From assembly GCF_027980145.1 (NCBI RefSeq), contig NZ_JAMZNK010000008.1:62001-126000 (forward strand): 64,000 bases of DNA, written 5' to 3'. The notes under the pieces were generated by a model. That model saw nothing but the letters and a program-made list of their open reading frames with translations, had not been told where the DNA came from and made no database searches. Origin of the DNA: Flavobacterium azizsancarii (lineage in GTDB: Bacteria > Bacteroidota > Bacteroidia > Flavobacteriales > Flavobacteriaceae). Made by a program: the position numbers and the translations under genes. This document shows positions 7,956 to 16,822 of the stretch, in pieces (the stretch's first letter is position 1; each line of letters begins with the position of its first letter).

Positions 7956-9386
7956 TTAAAAATAACCAATAAGTCTCAGCCACAGTCCACCAATAACCAT
8001 GTAAATAAGTAACATTGTTAATCCGGTGATGAGTCCTTTGACCCACCAGCTTTTTAAATCGACATAGCCGCTCCCGAAAAAAACGGGTGCCGGCCCATGT
8101 CCGTAATGCGTTAAAGTTCCATAAAGCGATCCTATAAAACCAAGCATAAAAGCTAATAATAATCCGGGAATCCCTAGTGAAACACCTACACCAAGTAAAG
8201 CCGCATACATCGCTGCTACGTGTGCGGTTGCACTTGCAAAAAGATAATGACTAAAAAAGTATACCAGTATAATAATAGGAAAAGCCATTTGCCAGCTTAA
8301 TCCGCCAATTTCTGCTTTTACCAAATTACTGAACCAGCCAATAAAGCCCAGTTCGTTGAGCGAACTTGCCATCATTACCAAAACCGAAAACCATACAATT
8401 GTATCCCAGGCTCCTTTTTCGGCTTTTACATCTTCCCAGGTTAAAACTGAGGTCAGCAATAAAATCACTAAACCAATAAATGCTGTTGTTGTAGCATCGA
8501 TAGAGAATAAATCTCCTGTCATCCAAAGAAATAATAAGATAAAAAAAGTCAAAAGCATCAGCCATTCATTACGGCTTATTGGCCCCATTTCTTTCAACTT
8601 TTGAGCCGCAATTTGTGGCGCATCTCCAGTTTTTTTTAATTCTGGCGGATAAATTTTATACAACACAAGCGGAATCACAAAAAAGGCAACTAAACCGGGA
8701 ACAATTGCTGCCGTTGCCCACGAAATCCACGTTATTTTAATTCCTAAGTTAAGGGCAAATTTTTGACACATCGGGTTACTCGCTGTTCCGGTAAGAAACA
8801 TAGACGAAGCTATTAAATTTGCATTATAACTGCTTAATGTCAGATATGAACCTAATTTTCTGTGCGTTTCCGGCTGGTCAGGCATCGAACCAAAACTCAT
8901 TGCCATTGATTTCATGATGGGATAAATAATCCCTCCTCCTCTGGCGGTATTACTTGGTACAGCCGGGGCCAAAACCAAATCGGCTAAACCCAAACCGTAA
9001 GCTAATCCAAGTGAGCTTTTTCCGAATACTCTAATAAATAAAAACGCAATTCGGTTTCCTAAACCTGTTTTGATAAAACCTCTTGCAATAAAAAATGAAA
9101 TCCCGATAAGCCAAATCACTTTATCTCCAAAACCTCTTAGCGCCAAAGTAATTGATTTTCCGGCTTCACCGGGAGCCAAAACTTGCGAAAAAGCTGTTAA
9201 CGCAATCGCAATCATACACATCGTACCCATTGGAGCAGCTTTCAAGATGATTCCTAAAATAGTAGAAACAAAAATTGCAAATAAGTGCCAGGCTTCAATT
9301 TTTACACCATTTGGCGCAGGGATTAGCCAAATTGCAATTCCAATTGCAAGTGTAATTAAGGTTTGAGGAATTTTTACTTCTTTCAT
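7956..9386 (-). CDS. DASS/SLC13-family anion (dicarboxylate) transporter
   Basis: 476 residues with about 12-14 membrane segments. The motif PAVPSNTARGGGIIYPI carries the Ser-Asn-Thr sodium/substrate site, and SATAHVAAMYAALL near residue 385 is its counterpart in the second half, together defining the divalent anion:sodium symporter family. Closest in style to the plastid-type 2-oxoglutarate/malate translocators. It starts 21 bp after the porin gene and is surely cotranscribed with it: porin for outer-membrane entry, DASS for inner-membrane uptake of an organic diacid. A partial paralogue lies at 15691-16395, about 84% identical over the shared C-terminal part by eye. Confidence 0.88.
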   Translation of the reverse strand: MKEVKIPQTLITLAIGIAIWLIPAPNGVKIEAWHLFAIFVSTILGIILKAAPMGTMCMIAIALTAFSQVLAPGEAGKSITLALRGFGDKVIWLIGISFFIARGFIKTGLGNRIAFLFIRVFGKSSLGLAYGLGLADLVLAPAVPSNTARGGGIIYPIMKSMAMSFGSMPDQPETHRKLGSYLTLSSYNANLIASSMFLTGTASNPMCQKFALNLGIKITWISWATAAIVPGLVAFFVIPLVLYKIYPPELKKTGDAPQIAAQKLKEMGPISRNEWLMLLTFFILLFLWMTGDLFSIDATTTAFIGLVILLLTSVLTWEDVKAEKGAWDTIVWFSVLVMMASSLNELGFIGWFSNLVKAEIGGLSWQMAFPIIILVYFFSHYLFASATAHVAAMYAALLGVGVSLGIPGLLLAFMLGFIGSLYGTLTHYGHGPAPVFFGSGYVDLKSWWVKGLITGLTMLLIYMVIGGLWLRLIGYF

Positions 9387-9407
9387 AAAAACAAGAATTA
9401 AATTAGA

Positions 9408-10559
9408 TTAAAGTCGGAGTTGTAACTGAATGATAAATAAATCATCATTGTAAAAAGAGGTGTCAGGAATATTTTTATCGAATCGATCAATCTCAAATCC
9501 CATCTCTATACGACCTAAATAAGCTTTCCCAAATTCAAGGCTTATCATTGGTGTATATGTTTTTCTAACATTCGAGTTTACCTTAAAATTATTATCAAAA
9601 GATTCAAAACGACAGGATAGCTCAAGAGAGGTCAATTTTTTATAATCAACTACATATCTGAAATTTGGCAAAAAATAAACCCCTCTCATTTGGTAATCAT
9701 CCAAATTTGGCGTTCTGCCATCAACCGGTAAAGAAAAATACAGATTTTGATTAGTTCCTTGTTTGTATTCAATTTGCAAATCAAATGTAAGCCTGTCAGT
9801 TAACTTAAAATCACTTGTTATATCAGCCCCCACAGCAAATACTTTCTGATCTGATCTTTTACCGATACCTCCGTTTAATCCTAAATTTATTTTATGAAGT
9901 TTTGACAATTCAAAAACCCATCTGCTCGAATATTGTTTTCCGTTATCATTATCCATTTCCTGATTTCTCCCGTTTCCGTTTAAAATGGAAATCGCATAAC
10001 TTACAGGATTTTTACCAATATCAAAACTTCCGCTTGCAGAAGCACCAATTTGAAAACTCGTCCAGCCATTTTTTCCAAATTCATAATATTGATTTGAGAA
10101 ATCAAATGATTTGATAATATCCACCGGGACTAATTCTTCGATACCAAATGCGGGACGAAATTGACCTCCGGTTAAAGCAATATATTTATTAAAAGTATAT
10201 TTTCCGTAAGCATTTTCAAGTACCTTTCCTTTAGGATCGGATTTAAAATCAGCCAGATTTACTAAAATTACTACTTCAGTGGTGTTGCTTAATTTAGTAT
10301 TAAGACCAACACGCATTCTTTTAATATCAAACGAACTTTGAGTAACTTCTCCTGTTGAATGCTGCACACCCAAAACATCAACATTTTTACCGGAACTTTC
10401 TAAATATCTTGCCTGCAAAAGCCCTTTGAACTGAAACTGAGGATATTTGATAGTATTTTCGGCATCTTCGAGTGCTTGGGTATCAGTAGTTTGCGCCTTT
10501 GCAAAAAAGGGCACTATTAAAAGAACAAAAATTAGTTTTATTAGTAAAGTTTTATTCAT
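9408..10559 (-). CDS. Porin, phosphate-selective O/P-like outer-membrane barrel
   Basis: 383 residues with a signal peptide (MNKTLLIKLIFVLLIVPFFA, cut before AQTTDT). The mature part starts with YPQFQFKGLLQARYLE and is followed by alternating strands ending in FIIQLQLRL, the aromatic/hydrophobic C-terminus expected of an outer-membrane barrel. The pattern LQARY, FDIKRMRVGL, GGQFRPAFGIE, then NGNGRN fits the OprO/OprP-like porins of Bacteroidota. First gene of a two-gene operon with the DASS transporter. The N-terminal part of a decayed paralogue is found at about 16398-16613. Confidence 0.82.
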   Translation of the reverse strand: MNKTLLIKLIFVLLIVPFFAKAQTTDTQALEDAENTIKYPQFQFKGLLQARYLESSGKNVDVLGVQHSTGEVTQSSFDIKRMRVGLNTKLSNTTEVVILVNLADFKSDPKGKVLENAYGKYTFNKYIALTGGQFRPAFGIEELVPVDIIKSFDFSNQYYEFGKNGWTSFQIGASASGSFDIGKNPVSYAISILNGNGRNQEMDNDNGKQYSSRWVFELSKLHKINLGLNGGIGKRSDQKVFAVGADITSDFKLTDRLTFDLQIEYKQGTNQNLYFSLPVDGRTPNLDDYQMRGVYFLPNFRYVVDYKKLTSLELSCRFESFDNNFKVNSNVRKTYTPMISLEFGKAYLGRIEMGFEIDRFDKNIPDTSFYNDDLFIIQLQLRL

Positions 10560-10618
10560 AAGCTCTGTCTATTAAAAATTCATCCATTACTAACATCTTA
10601 AAAATCAATCACCTCTAC

Positions 10619-11848
10619 CTACCTCCTGTTAGAACCGCCATTAGCTGGTCTGGGTGCTGCAGGTCTGGGTGCTGCAGGTCTGGGTGCTGCAGGTCTGGGT
10701 GCTGCAGGTCTTGTTACGGGTTGTGTTGGCCTAACAGCAGGACGCGTAGACGGAACAGCCGGGGTAACAGGACGCGTGACTGGCCTTGTTACAGGCTGCG
10801 TTGGTCTTACAGCTGGTCGTGTCGATGGATTAGTTGGTGTTACCGGACGTGTTGTTGGTCTGGTGGTTCCTCCTGGTCTGGTCGATGGATTCGTAGGTCG
10901 TGTTACCGGTCTTGTTGTATTTCCTGGTCTTGTTGATGGGTTTGTTGGGCGTGTTCCCGGCCTGTTACTGTTTCCCGGTCTGGTTGGTCTTGCTGTAACC
11001 GGAGCCGGTCTTTTATAGTCCCTGCCATTATAGGTCGTGTTATAACGTCCGTTAGTTCGGTTATTTCTAACAATAACGGATGTATTTCTTCTGCTCGCAT
11101 AATTATTATAATACCTTGGGTTTCTTATAACAGCAGTTCTTCGATAATATGGGCTTCTGTAATAATGGCCGTGATATCCCCAATAATCATGATAATAAAC
11201 CGGACGCCAAGGACGCCAGTAAGGAGGATAATATCCCCAATGCCAAGGAGACCGATACGCAACATATACAGGAGAAAACAAAAATAATATAACCGGCCAT
11301 GCACTAACACTGGCGCTTACATAACTTGGGCTTGTTGTTGTATTATAATTATTGGTTGTATTATTATTTACAATTACAGTGCTACCTCCTGTATATCCGG
11401 GATTTGGTGTTCCGGAAACATTGTTTGCAGGCTCTACAATATAATTTTTGCCATATAAATCTTCATCACCAATAGCCTGAACATGAATATTGTTCTTTTT
11501 ATCCTTATCAACTTCAATAACAGCAACATCTTGTGTTTCGCTATTATTTACTGCAACCTGAAGTACAATTACATGCGTATTTCCTTCTTTGTGACTTTCT
11601 ATCTCAATATAATCGATCTCTCCATCATTATTCAGATCTAAATTATTGACCTTATTATCCGGATCATTTAATGCTTTTTCAAAATCCTCAAGGGTTTTAG
11701 ACTTTTGAAAAAGATCTAAAACAGCATATAAGTTAAGGTTATCTCCAGGCAGCCCCAAAGCAACAGGCTCATTATCAGTTTGAGAAAAAACAGGAAGACT
11801 AAATAAGCCAGTCAACACAATAGCTAAAAACAAGGCTTTCTTTTTCAT
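10619..11848 (-). CDS. Secreted low-complexity protein with EF-hand loop and Thr-Arg-Pro repeats
   Basis: 409 residues. Signal peptide MKKKALFLAIVLTGLFSLPVFS; a compact N-terminal domain (about 25-140) containing an EF-hand type loop DLNNDGEIDYIE; an Asn/Thr-rich linker; a Trp/Tyr/His-rich stretch (YRSPWHWGYYPPYWRP, about 200-245); then more than 130 residues built of TRP-rich units (TRPTNPSTRPG, TRPAVRPTQP) ending in four copies of PRPAA. The C-terminal part is extended and very basic. This layout suggests an envelope or surface protein but gives no enzymatic role. No close operon partner: 59 bp separate it from the porin gene, with no terminator seen. Confidence 0.7.
   Translation of the reverse strand: MKKKALFLAIVLTGLFSLPVFSQTDNEPVALGLPGDNLNLYAVLDLFQKSKTLEDFEKALNDPDNKVNNLDLNNDGEIDYIEIESHKEGNTHVIVLQVAVNNSETQDVAVIEVDKDKKNNIHVQAIGDEDLYGKNYIVEPANNVSGTPNPGYTGGSTVIVNNNTTNNYNTTTSPSYVSASVSAWPVILFLFSPVYVAYRSPWHWGYYPPYWRPWRPVYYHDYWGYHGHYYRSPYYRRTAVIRNPRYYNNYASRRNTSVIVRNNRTNGRYNTTYNGRDYKRPAPVTARPTRPGNSNRPGTRPTNPSTRPGNTTRPVTRPTNPSTRPGGTTRPTTRPVTPTNPSTRPAVRPTQPVTRPVTRPVTPAVPSTRPAVRPTQPVTRPAAPRPAAPRPAAPRPAAPRPANGGSNRR
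10647..10706. repeat. Four exact 15-bp tandem repeats inside the low-complexity gene
   Basis: GGTCTGGGTGCTGCA is repeated four times without change (10647-10661, 10662-10676, 10677-10691, 10692-10706), encoding PRPAA units on the minus strand. Exact identity at third positions points to recent slippage. Confidence 0.92.
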
Positions 11849-12112
11849 GCTAATTAGTAATTAATTTACAAATATTCCTACTAAGGTATAAAAAAACAAA
11901 TAAAGTACATCAACATCAAAAATCTTTCTATTTTCTTATTAATAACTACTAAAAAGTTGCAATTCAATCAATCATTCTCTTTTATAATCGTAGAATGTAA
12001 GACTAATATGCTTAACTTTGTAAATAGCCGTATTTTATACGTACCTATTCCGTTTGTAATACCTTACAAAAATCTGTTTACGATTTATCATATAATAGAA
12101 ACAAAAATTACA

Positions 12113-13495
12113 ATGAGAAAACATCTACCATTCCTCTTTTTCTTTCTTTCCATAACTTCCGGATATGCTCAGATAGAAATTTCACCCACTCTTGAAGATG
12201 CTATTATTAAAGCTATAGAAAAAAGCGCTTCTTTAAAGAACAAAGATCTGGATATTGAAAAATTAAATCTTCAGGAAAAAGGAGTCTGGAACAAATACAT
12301 TCCTACTGTAGAAGCCAGTGCGCTGTACTCTTATTTTGACAACAAATTGACTGTCGATCTTCCTACGGCTACCATACCTATTGTAAATTATCCTTTGTTT
12401 GATGGAAAAACTGCTTTTAAAAATTACGGAAATATTTTTAATGGAAGCGTAATGGCAAAAACAGTCTTATTTAGCGGTATGCAAATTCCAAACGGAGCAA
12501 AAGCAATTCATGAAAAAACGAAAGGAACCGTATTTTTAAAAGAATCAGAAAAGGATCAAATCACAAAAGACGTTATTAATACTTTTGATCAGTTAGAACT
12601 CTTAAAAGAAATAGACAGACTCATAAAAGAAAGCGAAAAACGACTTGAAACAGAAACCAAACGTGTTACAAAAGCAATAGAACAAGGACTTGCAATTCCT
12701 TATGACCGGGATAAAATAAAACTGGCGTCTCTTGAATTAGCCTCTAAGAAAATTGAACTGGATGGAAAACGAAAATTAGTTTATAAAAAAATCCAATATT
12801 TAACGGGATATTCCAATGCTGAAACAGATAATGTCAAATACGATTTAATTCCCTATTTGATTACCGATGAAAAGCTAAGTACCCAAAACAAACAGGAAAT
12901 AAAAGCTCTGGAGTCGTTTAAAACCGCCTATGAATTTTTATTAAAGAAGGAAAAAGGTACTTATCTGCCAACTTTAGGGGCGTTTGGTGGTGTTTCTTAC
13001 TCAAGTTTATTTGATGCAAATGCTACAACACCTATCGTTACGGGAATCAATCAGGCACTATATTTAGGCTTAAACGAAGTAACAATAAGCAATAACTGGG
13101 TTGTGGGTGCTGCAATGAAATGGGAAGTATTTTCAGGTTTTGAAAGAAAACATAAAGTACACGAAGCTAAGATCAATATCGAACAGGTACAAAACCAAAT
13201 TGATGATACGAAAGAAAAACTGGAATTGCTTCTTGAAAAAAACCTAGTTGATTATAGTGTCCTGACTCAAAAAATTGACATTACCCAACAACAGGAAAAA
13301 GTAGCCGCTAATAATTTAAACTTAGCCATAAAACAGTATAAAGAAGGTCTTATCAATATATCAGAACGTCTTGAAGCTGAAAATGATTCATATAAAGCAT
13401 CTGTAAACAAGACAACTACCTTAATCGAACAACGATTAGCGGCTATTGAAACTATCATCGCTACCGGCGATTTATCAAAAAAACTATCTAAATAA
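12113..13495 (+). CDS. TolC-family outer-membrane efflux protein
   Basis: 460 residues from the ATG at 12113, chosen because it begins a clear signal peptide (MRKHLPFLFFFLSITSGYAQ); the frame is open further upstream but that part has no signal character. The mature protein holds two long helical repeats (about 25-240 and 280-455) with coiled-coil heptads, such as DKIKLASLELASKKIEL and NLNLAIKQYKEGLINISERLEAE, and barrel segments around SALYSYFDN and WVVGAAMKWEVFSGF, as in TolC. A TAACTTTG -7 element is at 12013-12020. First gene of a three-gene export operon with HlyD and an ABC-2 permease; next gene 12 bp downstream. Confidence 0.88.
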   Translation: MRKHLPFLFFFLSITSGYAQIEISPTLEDAIIKAIEKSASLKNKDLDIEKLNLQEKGVWNKYIPTVEASALYSYFDNKLTVDLPTATIPIVNYPLFDGKTAFKNYGNIFNGSVMAKTVLFSGMQIPNGAKAIHEKTKGTVFLKESEKDQITKDVINTFDQLELLKEIDRLIKESEKRLETETKRVTKAIEQGLAIPYDRDKIKLASLELASKKIELDGKRKLVYKKIQYLTGYSNAETDNVKYDLIPYLITDEKLSTQNKQEIKALESFKTAYEFLLKKEKGTYLPTLGAFGGVSYSSLFDANATTPIVTGINQALYLGLNEVTISNNWVVGAAMKWEVFSGFERKHKVHEAKINIEQVQNQIDDTKEKLELLLEKNLVDYSVLTQKIDITQQQEKVAANNLNLAIKQYKEGLINISERLEAENDSYKASVNKTTTLIEQRLAAIETIIATGDLSKKLSK

Positions 13496-13507
13496 AAGTT
13501 CTGTTCT

Positions 13508-14461
13508 ATGAAAAAAGCAATTATGATAATCAGTTTAATTTTCATTTTTATAAGCTGCCAAAAAGCTAAAAAAGAAAATGTAATTCAGGGAAAAACAGAA
13601 AAGGAACAAATTGCAGTTGTCAGTAAAATCCCTGGCAAGATTTTAAAAATCTTTGTTAAAGAAGGTGACATAGTGCAAAAAGGAGACACGCTGGCGCTGC
13701 TTGATATTCCGGAAGTAGATGCTAAAAAAAGTCAGGCCGAAGGTGCCGTTATCTCTGCAAAAGCGCAATACAAAATGGCTGTAAAAGGCGCAACCGAAAA
13801 TCAAATCAAACAGCTTGAGGCTAAAAAAATGGGATTGAAGGAACAATATGAATTTGCTCAAAAATCGATCAGACGATTGAATAACATGCTTAAAGATTCT
13901 TTAATATCGCAACAAACTTATGACGAGACTTTTGCTAAATACCAAGGAGCACAAGCGCAATATAATGCGGTTATTGCTGAACTGGATGATGCAAAAAAAG
14001 GTGCTCGTATCGAACAGCAAACTATGGCTTTGGGACAACAAGACAGGGCTCTTGGAGCTTTGCAGGAAGTAGAAACTGCCGACAAGGAACGTTATATTAT
14101 TGCCCCGCAGGACATGAGTATTGAAACTATTACGCTTAATCTCGGCGAACTGGCTTTACCCGGCTATACCTTGTTTAATGGCTATATTGCCAATAGTACT
14201 TATTTCCGTTTTACAATTCCTGAAAATCAACTGGCAAAATTCAAAAAAGGGCAAGAAGTTACCGTTCATGTTCCTTATAAAAAAGAAGACATTAAAGGAA
14301 CTATCTCTACCGTAAAACAACTGGGGGCTTATGGAAATATTGCAACTGCATATCCAGACTATGAAATGCAGGAAAGTTTATTCGAAATAAAGATAATGCC
14401 TGCGAATGACGACCAGACAAAAGATCTTATTACAAAAACAACTGTTACCTTATCTCTTTAA
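13508..14461 (+). CDS. HlyD-family periplasmic adaptor, lipoprotein
   Basis: 317 residues. The N-terminus MKKAIMIISLIFIFISCQK carries a lipobox with Cys18 as the likely lipidated residue. A biotinyl/lipoyl-like half (VVSKIPGKILKIFVKEGDIVQKGDTLALLD, about 38-68) is followed by a helical hairpin (70-185) and a beta-barrel domain (RFTIPENQLAKFKKGQEVTVHVP). It would join the TolC-like channel upstream to the ABC-2 permease downstream; the stop is 2 bp before the next start. The YbhG/YhiI group is the nearest match in style. Confidence 0.86.
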   Translation: MKKAIMIISLIFIFISCQKAKKENVIQGKTEKEQIAVVSKIPGKILKIFVKEGDIVQKGDTLALLDIPEVDAKKSQAEGAVISAKAQYKMAVKGATENQIKQLEAKKMGLKEQYEFAQKSIRRLNNMLKDSLISQQTYDETFAKYQGAQAQYNAVIAELDDAKKGARIEQQTMALGQQDRALGALQEVETADKERYIIAPQDMSIETITLNLGELALPGYTLFNGYIANSTYFRFTIPENQLAKFKKGQEVTVHVPYKKEDIKGTISTVKQLGAYGNIATAYPDYEMQESLFEIKIMPANDDQTKDLITKTTVTLSL

Positions 14462-14463
14462 CT

Positions 14464-15621
14464 ATGCAAAATTTCTTTTCATTGCTTAAACGGGAATTCA
14501 AACTATTTTGGAGCAATAAAGTACTCCGACTGCTATTTATTGGCGCACCAATACTCTATGGCGTATTACTAGGATATGTTTATGGAAAAGGCAAGGTAAC
14601 TGATTTATCCATAATTATTGTGGATCAGGACAGATCTGAATTAAGCTCAAAAGCAATTCAGATGTTTGAAGACAATGAAGTTCTTCATATTTCTTCAATT
14701 CTATACGACCAGAATAATCTTTCGCAGATTGCTATCGAGAAAGAAGCTACCTGTGTTGTCATTATTCCTAAAGGTTTTGAGAAATTGACACTTACAAAAA
14801 GATATCCTGAAATTACTACTATAGTAAATACATCCAATGTTTTAACTGCCAATTATGCATCAACTGCAATACAGGTCTGTCTTGGAACATTAAAAGCAGG
14901 TGTTCAAATTGAGACTTTAAGAAAACAAGGCGTCCCCGAAAATTTGCTCGCCTCACAATACGAACCTTTTAAAACTACTTTCATAAAAAAATACAACCGA
15001 AGCACTAATTATATGTACTTTTTATGGCCGGGCGTTTTAGCAACGGTTCTGCAACAAGTACTATTATTAGGACTGGCACTTTCTTTTGCATCGGAATTTG
15101 AAAACGGAACTTTTAAAGAATTAGTCAAAAGATGCCCTTCAATTTTAAAACTTCTCGCGGTAAAAATCATTCCTTACATGATCATGAGTTTTGGTATTTG
15201 GCTGATATATTGGCTTTTTACTTTATGGTTCAGGATTCCGTTTTACGAAAACTTACTTCCACTTACCTTTATTGCCGGAATATTTGTACTCTCAGTTTCT
15301 TTTATTGGTATACTGGTGAGCATTCTGGTTCCAAGTCAATTGAAAGCTACTGAAATTTTGATGGTTATTGCAACTCCAAGTTTTATCTTAAGTGGTTTTA
15401 CCTGGCCATTAAGCCAGATGCCACAAGCAGTTCAGGCAATTGCAAATGTAATTCCGTTAACTCATTTCCTCAAAGCATTTAGGATTCTGATTATCGAGAA
15501 CGGAAATTTTTCTCAAACTACTACACCCATTTGGAATATGATAATTATAGGTGCGGTTTGTTCTATTGCAGCATATATCGCTTTATATTTCAAGAAGAAA
15601 AAGGCTCTGAAAGAAGCATAA
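14464..15621 (+). CDS. ABC-2 type transporter permease (YhhJ/YbhR-like)
   Basis: 385 residues. A first membrane helix (about 22-40), a long extracytoplasmic domain (about 45-180, including DLSIIIVDQDRSELSSKAI), and five further helices from about residue 190 to the end. The pattern LSGFTWPLSQMPQAVQAIANVIPLTHFLKAFR is the ABC-2 / DUF3412-style signature shared with E. coli YhhJ and YbhR. There is no ATPase gene in this operon and the protein has no nucleotide-binding domain, so the energy source must come from elsewhere. It ends 20 bp before a terminator. Confidence 0.85.
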   Translation: MQNFFSLLKREFKLFWSNKVLRLLFIGAPILYGVLLGYVYGKGKVTDLSIIIVDQDRSELSSKAIQMFEDNEVLHISSILYDQNNLSQIAIEKEATCVVIIPKGFEKLTLTKRYPEITTIVNTSNVLTANYASTAIQVCLGTLKAGVQIETLRKQGVPENLLASQYEPFKTTFIKKYNRSTNYMYFLWPGVLATVLQQVLLLGLALSFASEFENGTFKELVKRCPSILKLLAVKIIPYMIMSFGIWLIYWLFTLWFRIPFYENLLPLTFIAGIFVLSVSFIGILVSILVPSQLKATEILMVIATPSFILSGFTWPLSQMPQAVQAIANVIPLTHFLKAFRILIIENGNFSQTTTPIWNMIIIGAVCSIAAYIALYFKKKKALKEA

Positions 15622-15641
15622 AACATTCCGTTAAAAATAAT

Positions 15642-15671
15642 AAAAAGCACAAGATTTTTCTTGTGCTTTTT
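15642..15671. terminator. Bidirectional terminator after the export operon
   Basis: AAAAAGCACAAG (15642-15653) pairs exactly with CTTGTGCTTTTT (15660-15671). Serves the + strand export operon and the - strand pseudogene. Confidence 0.88.
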
Positions 15672-15690
15672 GAATTTATATAATGAATTA

Positions 15691-16613
15691 TTAATTCAAA
15701 TATCCCAAAAAATTCAACCATAAACCACCAATTACCATATAAATTGCCAACATTGCAAGTCCTGTTATCAACCCTTTGACCCACCAGCTTTTTAAATACA
15801 CATAACCACTACCAAAAAATACAGGTGCTGGTCCGTGACCGTAATGGGTTAATGTTCCATAAAGAGAGCCTACAAATCCTAACATAAATGCCAAAAACAA
15901 TCCAGAAACTCCCAATGATATTCCAACAGCAAGCAATGCCGCGTACATAGCTGCAACGTGAGCTGTTGCACTTGCAAAAATGTAATGACTAAAGAAATAG
16001 ACTGCTATGATTATTATAAATGCCAATTGCCAACTCATACCATTCATCTGCCCTTTTACAATTTCACTAAACCAACCAATAAATCCCAGCTTATCCAGAG
16101 AGCTTGCCATCATTACTAAAACCGCAAACCATACAATAGTGTCCCATGCTCCTTTTTCGGCTTTTACATCTTCCCAAGTTAAAACAGAAGTCAGCAATAA
16201 CACTACAAAACCTATGAATGCTGTAGTTGTAGCATCGATAGAAAACAGATCTCCGGTCATCCAAAGAAATAGTAGAATAACAAAAGTAATAAGCATGAGC
16301 CATTCGTTTTTAGAGATTGCTCCCATTTCTTTTAATTTCTCTGCCGCAATTTTTGGCGCATCACCCGTTTTCTTCAGTTCAGGCGGGTAAATTTTACCGC
16401 ATTACCATCCGGATGCTGAAGTCCTGTTGTAGCATCTATTCCATTTGTAAAACCACTTAGATATCGCGCCTGAAAAGTCCCTGAACTTTAAATTGGGGAT
16501 ATTTTACTTCATTTTGAATATTGGACTCGGAAGTTTGTCCATTTAAAAAAAAAAAGGAATAAAAAGATTACAAATATAAATCTCTTTAAAAAAAAATTAT
16601 TTAAAACATTCAT
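15691..16613 (-). pseudogene. Collapsed porin/DASS-transporter duplicate (internal deletion plus frameshifts)
   Basis: Read on the minus strand from the ATG at 16611-16613: a signal-peptide-like start (MNVLNNFFLKRFIFVIFLFLF), a frameshift at an 11-A run (16545-16555), then porin-like NGQTSESNIQNEVKYPQFKV, a second frame change near QARYLSGFTNG, and LQHPDGNAV; this matches the first ~60 residues of the porin at 9408-10559. At about 16390-16397 the sequence switches into the DASS transporter at KIYPPELKKTGDAP and runs on in an open frame to the normal C-terminus at 15691. So the back of the porin and the first half of the transporter (about 1.7 kb by comparison with the intact operon) are missing. 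The open part alone (211 residues from an internal ATG at 16326) has only half the transporter and lacks the first SNT motif; it is very unlikely to work. Confidence 0.88.
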
Positions 16614-16766
16614 GATAAACTTTAGATTAGTTTTATTTTTAATGCATTTTAAGCTACAAAAAAGCTTTTTTGCTATATTAAAGTTATCGCAACTATTCAG
16701 TTGTTAATCTGATTTATATCATGTTTTAAACATTTACTCTTTAATCACTTTATTTTTATTTTAAGC

Positions 16767-16796
16767 AAAAAAAAGGCGTTAGAATTAACTAACGCC
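16767..16796 (-). terminator. Terminator of the ABC-F gene
   Basis: GGCGTTAG (16775-16782) pairs with CTAACGCC (16789-16796); the A8 run at 16767-16774 is the U-tract on the minus strand. Confidence 0.85.
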
Positions 16797-16822
16797 CTCT
16801 TTATTATTACATTTTAACTAGA

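Noticed and set aside
10721..11018. Plus-strand frames rich in Gly, Arg, Trp and Val
   Set aside because: They mirror the Thr-Arg-Pro repeat region of the minus-strand gene 10619-11848; no start context or family resemblance.
11957..12112. 52-codon N-terminal extension of the TolC-like gene
   Set aside because: It lies before a clear signal peptide beginning at 12113 and contains the likely -7 box at 12013-12020.
15691..16326. Treating the 211-codon open frame as an intact transporter gene
   Set aside because: It covers only the second half of a DASS protein, lacks the first SNT motif and is fused upstream to porin remnants.
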